The notes beneath the pieces were generated by a model. That model searched no databases. It was given only the letters and a program-made list of their open reading frames with translations, and was not told the DNA's origin. 5,065 bases of DNA from positions 1 to 5,065 of the forward strand of contig JBHLPI010000128.1 of NCBI GenBank assembly GCA_048939595.1. The letters run 5' to 3'. The first letter of the stretch is position 1, and each line of letters opens with the position of its first letter. This stretch comes from Hermodarchaeum sp048939595 (GTDB taxonomy: Archaea; Asgardarchaeota; Hermodarchaeia; Hermodarchaeales; Hermodarchaeaceae). The position numbers and the translations under genes are program-made. Below, one piece after another: positions 1 through 4,820 of this stretch.

Positions 1-213
1 ACGCGTTAGATTGGATTCAGTGTATATGGCAACACGAACCGTCCGTGGAACCTGTGGAATCGGTGGAACACTAGAAAAGCTGGTTGGCTGTGAAGCAGAT
101 GTTGTATCAACAGCATGTGCTTCAGACGAAAGAAGTGGAACAACAGGCACAATGAACAGTGGAGCAAATAGGGATACTAGTAGCACTACTGAAATTAGCC
201 TAGAATTTCTCAT
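1..213 (-). CDS. Secreted protein, N-terminal part only (runs off the left edge)
   Basis: Reading leftwards from an ATG at 213, the frame stays open for 71 codons to the window edge. The start is preceded by a GGGAG Shine-Dalgarno site at 227-223, 9 nt away. Residues 1-34 form a signal peptide: a basic start (MRNSR), a long hydrophobic core, and an A-H-A motif at 32-34 that fits signal peptidase I cleavage. Residues 35-56 are a Ser/Thr/Pro-rich linker typical of exported archaeal proteins. The visible folded part begins at about residue 57 with RTVRVAIYTESNLTR, which looks like the first beta-strand of a Rossmann- or amidotransferase-like domain. A similar opening is, from memory, seen in secreted BPL_N-like proteins of Asgard archaea; this family call is weak. 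The gene has its own promoter at 283-296. The 79-codon frame on the opposite strand (11-250) is its antisense shadow. Confidence 0.75.
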   Translation of the reverse strand, partial: MRNSRLISVVLLVSLFAPLFIVPVVPLLSSEAHAVDTTSASQPTSFSSVPPIPQVPRTVRVAIYTESNLTR

Positions 214-282
214 AACAGAATTCTCCCAAAAAGGGGTTAATATCAAATAGAGGAGCTAGCATAAAAACGCACCGCAAGCGTC

Positions 283-296
283 TAATATATTTTCGG
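283..296 (-). promoter_or_regulatory. BRE/TATA promoter for the 1-213 gene
   Basis: Read on the minus strand, 296-283 is CCGAAAATATATTA, a purine-rich BRE-like half followed by an AT-only TATA box. Archaeal transcription starts about 25 nt downstream, so the start would fall near 258-262. That leaves a leader of about 45-50 nt containing the GGGAG site at 227-223. The match is by eye. Confidence 0.5.
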
Positions 297-377
297 TGAA
301 ATTTAGCAAAACCCCCCGATTTCCTGAGGAATTAATGCGAAACAAACGCGTTCACGTCGTTTTCTAAGAATTAAATA

Positions 378-393
378 TACGTCTTCGAAATTA
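378..393 (+). repeat. Intergenic 16-mer, copy 1 (TACGTCTTCGAAATTA)
   Basis: This 16-base stretch recurs at 1944-1959 with one mismatch (TAC versus TAT). A weaker relative, TAAGTCTTCGATA, lies at 4198-4210. All three are intergenic and in the same orientation. The core contains the palindrome TTCGAA. It may be a regulator site or chance; a single 16-mer pair with one mismatch is only mildly unexpected in 5 kb. Confidence 0.3.
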
Positions 394-435
394 GGGGAAA
401 AAGTGAATAACACCCTGGAAAAGTTGTTTCTCCAT

Positions 436-475
436 AAATAAAAAGGGTGAGAAGGAAGCGAGGCTACTTCCTTCT
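436..475 (-). terminator. Hairpin plus T-tract terminator of the propeller gene
   Basis: On the minus strand, AGAAGGAAG (475-467) and CTTCCTTCT (458-450) form a perfect 9-bp stem around an 8-nt loop (466-459). The stem is followed by CACCC and a T-rich run (444-436, TTTTTATTT). The stop codon TAG (466-464) lies inside the loop. The layout is that of a bacterial intrinsic terminator. Many archaeal terminators rely on the T-tract alone, so the hairpin may instead stabilise the mRNA 3' end. Confidence 0.65.
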
Positions 476-1810
476 GTGACGTCGAACGAGAACTCCTAGA
501 CTAAGCGTTAGAAGTAATCCCAATACGATTGCTTCAACTGGAAAGCCGGGAATGGGTGGTGGTGGGGGTGCTTGTGCAGTGACGCGAATCAACCAGGTGT
601 CAGTTACTCCGGCACCGAAACTTTCGGTTGTGCCTACGATGAGGAACCCGTCAGTGCTAACATCTATTATGGAATTTCCAATGTCAAACTCGGTACCTCC
701 AAAGGTGTAATTGATCAGTGGGGTTCCACTGGTATCGGTGAAAATCAGCCAAACATCTTCAACACCTGCTCCCGAGCTACCGGTAAACCCGGTAATAGCA
801 AAGCCGCCCGTACTTGTCTCAACCAAAGATTGCCCTTCATCAAGGCTAAGACCCCCAAAGGTCTGATTCCAGACATGGTTTCCATTAGCGTTCGTTCGAA
901 TTAGCCAAAGATCTGTCGCTCCCGCGCCAAAGCTTTGGGTTCGCCCCGCAATTGCAAAACCACCGGTACTCACTTCAATAAGCCCATGCGCTGAATCTGA
1001 GGTTAACCCGCCAAAGGTTCGACTCCACAATTCATTACCATCCGCATCGGTACGAATCAGCCAAACATCGGAGGAGCCAGACCCATAACTTTGTGTTGCT
1101 CCGATAATAGCAAACCCGCCTCCACTGACTTCAACCAACTCCCTCCCTACATCTGAGCCAATGCCACCGTATGTCTTGTTCCACAATTCATTACCATCCG
1201 CATCAGTACGAATCAGCCAAACATCATCAGATCCTGCGCCCAAACTAGCCGTCCGACCGGATATCGCGAACCCACCTGTGCTTACTTCGATAACCGACCA
1301 GCCCCATTCGTCATATGTTCCCCCAAAGGTGTGGTTCCACAGATGGTTACCACTTGCATCCACACGAATTAACCAGGCATCAAAATCCCCCATTCCAAAG
1401 CTTTCGGTTTCCCCAGAGAGGACGAAGCCACCGGTGCTTACCTCTAGTATATCCCAGCCAATATCATCGAGTACGCCGCCATAGGTATGGCTCGATTGAG
1501 CGTTTCCGTTGTCGTCAGTCAGGATTAACCAGACATCATTAGCAGTAGGACCAGCACCCCCACCAGTCGAACCGGTGATAGCAAAGCCGCCGGTACTTAC
1601 CTCCACTACGGAGGTGCCTCGATCATAATTTGCGGTGCCATAGGTCCAATTCCAGGGTGAGAAAAACTCCTGAGCTCTCACAATCTGAGACCTCAATAGA
1701 GGCTCCTCAGAGTTTTGCTCACTCATTAAAGAGAGTTGAAATGGTATAATCATTAACGAAAGGAGTAAACAAATTACTAATCCCGTCGAAACCCGAAGCA
1801 TACATCCCAA
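464..1810 (-). CDS. Exported, C-terminally anchored seven-repeat protein, probable seven-bladed beta-propeller
   Basis: This 448-residue protein is probably displayed on the outer cell surface. Residues 1-29 are a signal peptide or N-terminal anchor. Seven repeats begin at residues 56, 109, 161, 213, 265, 317 and 369, with a 52-residue period (53 for the first). Each follows T[FY]GG-x3-D-x6-EVSTGGF-x3-G-x-T-x-S-x-GAG-x2-D-x-WLI-x-TD-x2-GN-x2-WN. Repeat 7 stops after WLIRV, and the PWNW at 52-55 could supply its missing strand, a classic propeller 'Velcro' closure. A linker (APPPPPIPGFP, 414-424), a hydrophobic helix (about 425-442) and a basic tail (RRHRRK) follow. The fold is inferred from repeat number and length; ligand and function are unknown. 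The start is a TTG at 1810 with GAGGT (1822-1818) 7 nt upstream. An ATG at 1801 would lose three residues and sits 16 nt from that site, so it remains possible. Plus-strand frames inside this region are antisense shadows. Confidence 0.9.
   Translation of the reverse strand: MGCMLRVSTGLVICLLLSLMIIPFQLSLMSEQNSEEPLLRSQIVRAQEFFSPWNWTYGTANYDRGTSVVEVSTGGFAITGSTGGGAGPTANDVWLILTDDNGNAQSSHTYGGVLDDIGWDILEVSTGGFVLSGETESFGMGDFDAWLIRVDASGNHLWNHTFGGTYDEWGWSVIEVSTGGFAISGRTASLGAGSDDVWLIRTDADGNELWNKTYGGIGSDVGRELVEVSGGGFAIIGATQSYGSGSSDVWLIRTDADGNELWSRTFGGLTSDSAHGLIEVSTGGFAIAGRTQSFGAGATDLWLIRTNANGNHVWNQTFGGLSLDEGQSLVETSTGGFAITGFTGSSGAGVEDVWLIFTDTSGTPLINYTFGGTEFDIGNSIIDVSTDGFLIVGTTESFGAGVTDTWLIRVTAQAPPPPPIPGFPVEAIVLGLLLTLSLGVLVRRHRRK
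581..1645 (-). repeat. Seven tandem 156-bp coding repeats (52-residue blades)
   Basis: This span encodes repeats 1-7 of the propeller-like protein, residues 56-410. Every repeat keeps the GGFxxxG core and the DxWLI strand. N-glycosylation sequons (N-x-T) recur at the joint just before the T[FY]GG of the next repeat, at residues 54, 159, 211, 315 and 367, so five of seven joints carry one. Repeats 3 to 5 are the most alike, and 6 and 7 the most diverged. Confidence 0.9.
1025..1225 (-). repeat. 45-bp near-identical DNA segments in adjacent blades
   Basis: Bases 1025-1069 and 1181-1225 match at 44 of 45 positions, exactly 156 bp apart, and encode the same DVWLIRTDADGNELW peptide in repeats 3 and 4. 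The other repeats differ at many synonymous sites. This points to a recent unit duplication or gene conversion between these two blades. Confidence 0.85.
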
Positions 1811-1844
1811 AAGTCATACCTCGTAAGGACTCACCACTATTTTC

Positions 1845-1854
1845 TATTTAAATA
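1845..1854 (-). promoter_or_regulatory. TATA box for the propeller-like gene
   Basis: TATTTAAATA is a perfect palindrome containing the archaeal TATA consensus TTTAAATA, with TTGAA just upstream on the minus strand. A start about 25 nt downstream would lie near 1822, giving a very short leader (about 12 nt to TTG 1810, about 21 nt to ATG 1801) that begins at the GAGGT site. Because the box is symmetric, its direction is set only by the gene it precedes. Confidence 0.55.
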
Positions 1855-1943
1855 TTCAAAAAACGCAATCTAGAGCGCCCCCTTGATCAAACTCAATGAT
1901 TTGGTGTAAATCATCTTTCATATCCTTTGTTAGAAATCACAAC

Positions 1944-1959
1944 TATGTCTTCGAAATTA
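1944..1959 (+). repeat. Intergenic 16-mer, copy 2 (TATGTCTTCGAAATTA)
   Basis: This is the partner of the copy at 378-393, differing at one base. The two copies lie on either side of the propeller-like gene as direct repeats about 1.57 kb apart. There is no target-site duplication, inverted end or integrase nearby, so I do not read them as mobile-element ends. Confidence 0.3.
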
Positions 1960-2157
1960 AAAAGAAATAGCGGATAACGCTCAAAGAACGAACTGGTTCA
2001 GTCCCAGGAGCCGATAATCGCCGCTGTTACTCATGTCATCTGCGGTTTTCTAATTGAACATCCATGTCTCGTTAGCAAGTTACAAAGCTTTTTACAAGAA
2101 ATTTCTCGATTTGCTCCAGAATTAAGAGTTTCTAGCATATTTTTTGAGTTGGAGAAT

Positions 2158-3003
2158 ATGAAAAAGGATCGGCAAAAAATCTATCACGCTCTTAACCACC
2201 CGATCCGTCGACGAATAGTCGAACTTTTAGATTCCCAAGAAGTGCTGGGGTCCACTGAACTCAAAGAACTCCTAAACCTTGGACCAGGAAAATTATATTA
2301 TCATCTTGACAACCTTGGAGGTCTAATTGAACAGACTGAAGACCATAAATATCGGCTCAGTACAAAAGGCAAAGAAGCATACAAGCTCCTCAGCACCAGC
2401 AACACGCTTCACGTGAAAGGCAGGGTCACATCTCAGACACCTTTCACCAAGCTTTATACTGTACTCAAATTCGCATTCTTATTTGACTGGCTTTGGCCGC
2501 ACCTCAATGACAATTGGCGACGACAAATCCCGATAGCCATTCTCTTTTTGATATTTGGCGCCTTGATGGGCTTTGTTTCTGGTCTTCAACCAATTCTCCT
2601 TTTTTATGTCCCTCAAAGCCTAATTCTGCCCTTTTCGATTGGTCAATTTCTCTTGAATTGGACGACTCTTTTTGTTCTTATTGCCTTGTTATGTCTAGCT
2701 TTATTTCAAAGAAAAACTGGAAACGCCAATCTCTTTACAGGCATAGTAATCTCCGCAATTCCCTTCGTGATCTTTGCTACCGTCTGGTTTCTTAATGATA
2801 GCCTTCAATGGCAGTTGGAATTCATTTGGTTTGGATGGCTATTACGAGGCTTTTTCTTGTTTAGTCAAGCATGGACACTTGCTATCCTGACGGTTGCTGT
2901 GAGTCATGCCAAACTATTGCGTTTGGATAAAGCTGCATTCGTGAGCTTTATTGTGGCCTATCTGAGTATTGCCGCGTTGCTTCTTTTGAATTTGGGCTTT
3001 TGA
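2158..3003 (+). CDS. Winged-helix (ArsR-like) membrane-bound regulator
   Basis: The 281-residue protein probably binds DNA while tethered to the membrane, as a one-component sensor. Residues 1-78 form a winged helix: IYHALNHPIRRRIVELL (8-24) is the characteristic first helix of ArsR/HTH_20-type regulators, LGPGKLYYHLDNL (41-53) is the recognition helix, and HKYRLSTKGKEAY (63-75) is the wing. Residues 79-123 link it to hydrophobic segments at about 124-151, 163-183, 192-212, 227-249 and 259-279. No enzymatic motif is visible in the membrane part, which loosely resembles Yip1-type integral membrane domains. I chose ATG 2158, which has GGAG at 2151-2154 (a short 3-nt gap) and starts the domain at its usual place; a TTG at 2149 has no Shine-Dalgarno site. 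The protein ends in the membrane helix, so its input would come from the lipid or envelope side. The target is unknown; the operator array just downstream is an obvious candidate. Confidence 0.88.
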   Translation: MKKDRQKIYHALNHPIRRRIVELLDSQEVLGSTELKELLNLGPGKLYYHLDNLGGLIEQTEDHKYRLSTKGKEAYKLLSTSNTLHVKGRVTSQTPFTKLYTVLKFAFLFDWLWPHLNDNWRRQIPIAILFLIFGALMGFVSGLQPILLFYVPQSLILPFSIGQFLLNWTTLFVLIALLCLALFQRKTGNANLFTGIVISAIPFVIFATVWFLNDSLQWQLEFIWFGWLLRGFFLFSQAWTLAILTVAVSHAKLLRLDKAAFVSFIVAYLSIAALLLLNLGF

Positions 3004-3004
3004 G

Positions 3005-3079
3005 AGTCAAAAAGAGTTGACTTTGAGCCAGTCAGGAAAAATTGACTGTCAAATTCTGATGAGTCAAAAAAACTTGAAA
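3005..3079 (+). promoter_or_regulatory. Triple 18-bp inverted-repeat operator array
   Basis: Three sites share the form AGTCAR-N6-TTGAMW: 3005-3022 (AGTCAA AAAGAG TTGACT), 3030-3047 (AGTCAG GAAAAA TTGACT) and 3062-3079 (AGTCAA AAAAAC TTGAAA). All spacers are 6 nt and A-rich. The start-to-start distances are 25 and 32 bp. An extra half-site TGTCAA lies at 3047-3052. The array begins 2 bp after the regulator's stop codon and lies upstream of the likely core promoter of the 3153 gene, as expected for activator sites. The hairpin potential could also act in the 3' end of the upstream mRNA. The binding protein is not known. Confidence 0.6.
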
Positions 3080-3147
3080 TAAAAGATTAAATCGGCAGAA
3101 TACGGCTATTTTCCTGCAAAATCGCAAAATAAGCGATTAGAGGTGAT
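3077..3147 (+). promoter_or_regulatory. Core promoter candidate, leader hairpin and Shine-Dalgarno of the 3153 gene
   Basis: The AT-rich stretch GAAATAAAAGATTAAAT (3076-3092) is the best TATA-like candidate but is not a strong match. A start about 25 nt later gives a leader of about 40-50 nt. That leader contains the inverted repeat AATCGC (3120-3125)/GCGATT (3133-3138) with a 7-nt loop, followed at once by a strong Shine-Dalgarno GAGGTGAT (3140-3147), which ends 5 nt before the ATG at 3153. The Shine-Dalgarno decides the start. Confidence 0.5.
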
Positions 3148-3152
3148 TTAAA

Positions 3153-4136
3153 ATGAAGAAACTAGCAATGATATTCCTACTATTAGTGATTCTCTCTAGC
3201 TTCTACCTATTTCAAGTGAATGGCAGTAGTAACGGTGACGACGACGATGATGGAATCGACGACCACATTGAGGACGCCGAAGAACGCGAACTGCACATAG
3301 AAACAGAGGATAGCATGATAACGGTTCACTCCGAATTTGCTAATGAACCCAATGAAAACGAGTTCGAAATTAGCTTTGCCACTAATGAGGGCATCAAGCT
3401 GGAACTTGGATATAGCACAGAAATCAATGCCAGCGAATATGAACTCGAATTAGAAGTTAAATTCGAGCAGTTAGTCGAATTCATTGATCAAAACGCTGAT
3501 GGCACTTATAATCTTGGAGAAGCCGTTTCCGGAGGCATGATCGATCTTACTTCACGCAATTACAGTGACCCAATACTCACCCAAATTACATCAGACGATG
3601 GAGAACTCGGATACCAAATCGAAGCGCACATAATCAACGAAAGTTACACCTTTCAGATTATTGCAAATATCTTTCCAACCTATGCGGTCCTCAACGAGTC
3701 TTTCATTCATCCAACCGAGATGAAACTTACCATCGTTATCGAGAACTTCCCGTATCAAGAAGATGGAGCACTAGCATTAATTGCTGAGGCTAGCTCTGAA
3801 CGAGAGATTAAGACCGAAATCCAAGGAACCGAAGAAGAAATCGAAATTCACTCTAACACTATCAGTAGCTACTATTCTTGGCTCAAAGAAGCCCGTGTTG
3901 ACGGAGACTCCGTCCCGGTCAATTCCTCAGTAATTGACTCAGCAGAGGGCGCACTCATTGTGTTGAGCTATCCACATGGAACGAACATTCTTCATGATCC
4001 GAAACTTGGAATCGCAGCCCTACCCCTCACACCGTTTCCTCTGATTACGCCAGAGATTGTACTTGGAACTGCCATCATAACAATCGCGTTAGTAGCAATC
4101 GCTATAATCGCAATTCGCCGTAAAAGGACACCATAA
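3153..4136 (+). CDS. Secreted, C-terminally anchored acidic protein with EF-hand-like loops
   Basis: This 327-residue protein should sit on the outer face of the membrane. Residues 1-24 are a signal peptide (MKK, a hydrophobic core, then VNG before SS). Residues 29-41 are strongly acidic; D29, D31, D33, G34 and E40 follow the spacing of an EF-hand or thrombospondin-type-3 calcium loop. A better loop is at 112-123, DQNADGTYNLGE, with ligands at D112, N114, D116, T118 or N120, and E123. The centre (about 55-285) looks all-beta, with LTIVIENFPY at 192-201 and HGTNILHDPKLGI at 275-287. From memory, proteins with this order of an acidic DG loop, a beta domain, a D-x-N-x-D-G loop and an HDPKLG motif are common in Asgard genomes and uncharacterised. 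A C-terminal helix (about 302-321) and RRKRTP tail anchor it. Sequons occur at N92, N136, N162, N181 and N257. Calcium binding and an adhesion or envelope role are inferred. Confidence 0.88.
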   Translation: MKKLAMIFLLLVILSSFYLFQVNGSSNGDDDDDGIDDHIEDAEERELHIETEDSMITVHSEFANEPNENEFEISFATNEGIKLELGYSTEINASEYELELEVKFEQLVEFIDQNADGTYNLGEAVSGGMIDLTSRNYSDPILTQITSDDGELGYQIEAHIINESYTFQIIANIFPTYAVLNESFIHPTEMKLTIVIENFPYQEDGALALIAEASSEREIKTEIQGTEEEIEIHSNTISSYYSWLKEARVDGDSVPVNSSVIDSAEGALIVLSYPHGTNILHDPKLGIAALPLTPFPLITPEIVLGTAIITIALVAIAIIAIRRKRTP

Positions 4137-4150
4137 CCTCAAATTGATGG

Positions 4151-4181
4151 CTTAAAGTGTCCTTTCGGCTCTTTCTTTTTT
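4151..4181 (+). terminator. T-rich terminator after the acidic surface protein gene
   Basis: Starting 14 nt past the stop codon, the strand becomes pyrimidine-rich and ends in CTTTCTTTTTT (4171-4181). A T-tract of this kind is the main element of archaeal intrinsic termination. No strong stem precedes it. Confidence 0.5.
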
Positions 4182-4406
4182 AGCACAAGACAACATGTAA
4201 GTCTTCGATAAGCATACATATGAACATCTAAGGAACGCGAAAACCACTTGGAGTACTCAATCGTAGGTAAAACTACTGTCACAGACAAGGAAGGGCAACA
4301 CCTATAAACACTCTCGCGTTTCCCCTTTTTGTTAGCAAATAGGATTGAGTTTCGTTTTTTGAAAAACTTTAGCTTATCGTGCTAGGCAGCTATTCCCCTG
4401 AATAAC
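4182..4406. other. Intergenic region upstream of the cold-shock gene
   Basis: No gene is visible on either strand. It contains TAAGTCTTCGATA (4198-4210), a degenerate third copy of the intergenic motif; a GTAG/CTAC hairpin (4263-4276); CTATAAAC (4302-4309), a possible TATA box; a short T-run (4326-4330); and the perfect inverted repeat GTTTTT-TG-AAAAAC (4354-4367), which overlaps the likely core promoter. Confidence 0.5.
4361..4376 (+). promoter_or_regulatory. Likely BRE/TATA of the cold-shock gene
   Basis: GAAAAAC (4361-4367) fits a BRE and TTTAGCTTA (4368-4376) a degenerate TATA box. Transcription would start near 4395-4400, leaving a leader of about 95-100 nt. CTATAAAC at 4302-4309 is an alternative that would give a leader of about 165 nt. 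In either case the leader includes the structured element at 4407-4488. Confidence 0.4.
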
Positions 4407-4488
4407 ATTCACTGGAACAGCACGGTTGCGTGACACAGCCACCTATCCCTGAGAGATAACCCCATCTCAACGCAAGTGAATCGAGGTG
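4407..4488 (+). promoter_or_regulatory. Structured 5' leader of the cold-shock gene, possible RNA switch
   Basis: Nested pairing is visible. ATTCAC (4407-4412) pairs with GTGAAT (4476-4481), and TTGCGT (4426-4431) pairs with ACGCAA (4470-4475). The right-hand partners are contiguous, giving 12 bp with a one-sided internal bulge. Inside, GAGAT (4453-4457) pairs with ATCTC (4464-4468) around a 6-nt loop. The outer stem ends just before the Shine-Dalgarno GAGGTGA (4483-4489), leaving it free. Two competing pairings exist: CACG/CGTG (4421-4424/4429-4432), and CACCT (4440-4444) with AGGTG (4484-4488), which would mask the Shine-Dalgarno. Long switching leaders are established for bacterial cspA mRNAs; a similar role here is inferred. 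Confidence 0.5.
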
Positions 4489-4494
4489 AACAGT

Positions 4495-4689
4495 ATGGAA
4501 AAAGGAACCGTCAAATTCTTCAACGCCGACCGAAACTTCGGCTTCATCGAACGGAACACCGGACCAGATGTCTTTGTGCATGGTAGTGAAGTCGAAGACG
4601 CCCGTCTGCTACGAGAAGGTGACCACGTCAGCTTCAAAGTCGAACAAGGCGACCGTGGCCCCAAAGCCACCAATGTTACGATCGAATAA
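4495..4689 (+). CDS. cspA: Cold-shock domain protein (CspA family)
   Basis: This 64-residue protein is a complete single cold-shock domain, an OB-fold that binds single-stranded RNA and DNA and in bacteria acts as an RNA chaperone in the cytoplasm. The family signature is clear: EKGTVKFFNADRNFGFIER (2-20) with RNP1 (FGFI, 15-18), then DVFVHGS (25-31) with RNP2 (VFVH, 26-29), and the usual end LREGDHVSFKVEQGDRGPKA. The conserved aromatics F8, F9, F15, F17 and F27 are all present. The common K-G before the RNP1 aromatic is R-N here (R13-N14). The start is ATG 4495, with GAGGTGA (4483-4489) 5 nt upstream; the in-frame GTG at 4486 lies inside that site and is rejected. The symbol marks the family, not a proven ortholog. 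The protein is typical of bacteria and of some archaea, so ancient transfer is possible. Minus-strand frames here are shadows. Confidence 0.95.
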   Translation: MEKGTVKFFNADRNFGFIERNTGPDVFVHGSEVEDARLLREGDHVSFKVEQGDRGPKATNVTIE

Positions 4690-4820
4690 ACCACACATTC
4701 ACCCCACAACCAAATCAATCTCAGTGCTCTAACTTCAATCGAATTATTCTCAAAATCCACTGAAAAGAAGAACCCGGGATTGATTTGCTACCCATGTTAC
4801 ATTACAGGAGCTGAAAGAAT

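Larger units (their letters stand above)
1811..2157. other. Divergent intergenic region, no gene seen
   Basis: This 347-bp stretch separates the minus-strand propeller gene from the plus-strand regulator. It holds the TATA box at 1845-1854, the second copy of the TATGTCTTCGAAATTA motif at 1944-1959, a small AGCG/CGCT hairpin near 1968-1980, and a perfect 10-bp palindrome AGAAATTTCT at 2097-2106 that could be an operator for the regulator gene. I see no convincing TATA box for the 2158 gene; TTTTTACAA near 2089-2097 is a weak candidate. Only very short open frames occur (10-21 codons), and none has good support. Confidence 0.6.

Noticed and set aside
11..250. 79-codon plus-strand frame
   Set aside because: It is antisense to the 1-213 gene, whose signal peptide, Ser/Thr/Pro linker and Shine-Dalgarno are far more convincing. 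The plus frame yields a low-complexity Gly/Ser/Thr product.
335..367. 10-codon plus-strand frame with a GAGGA site
   Set aside because: It is very short, with no downstream gene on that strand; chance occurrence is likely.
572..1542. Plus-strand frames of 75-110 codons
   Set aside because: They lie wholly opposite the propeller-like gene and owe their length to its repeats.
1856..1921. 21-codon minus-strand frame upstream of the propeller gene
   Set aside because: It overlaps the promoter region and lies mostly upstream of the TATA box, so it would not be in that gene's transcript. Its ribosome site is poor.
378..1959. Direct repeats flanking the propeller gene as mobile-element ends
   Set aside because: No integrase or transposase, no terminal inverted repeats and no change in codon style. 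The repeats are short and may be chance or regulatory.
1988..2012. CTGG-TTCAGTC-CCAG resembling a tRNA T-arm
   Set aside because: The stem is only 4 bp, the loop lacks the conserved TTCRA, and no acceptor, D-arm or anticodon arm can be built around it.
2514..2795. 93-codon plus-strand frame inside the regulator gene
   Set aside because: It is an out-of-frame shadow of the membrane-domain coding region, with no independent ribosome site.
4390..4760. Minus-strand frames of 63 and 97 codons
   Set aside because: They are antisense to the cold-shock gene and its leader, which are strongly supported.
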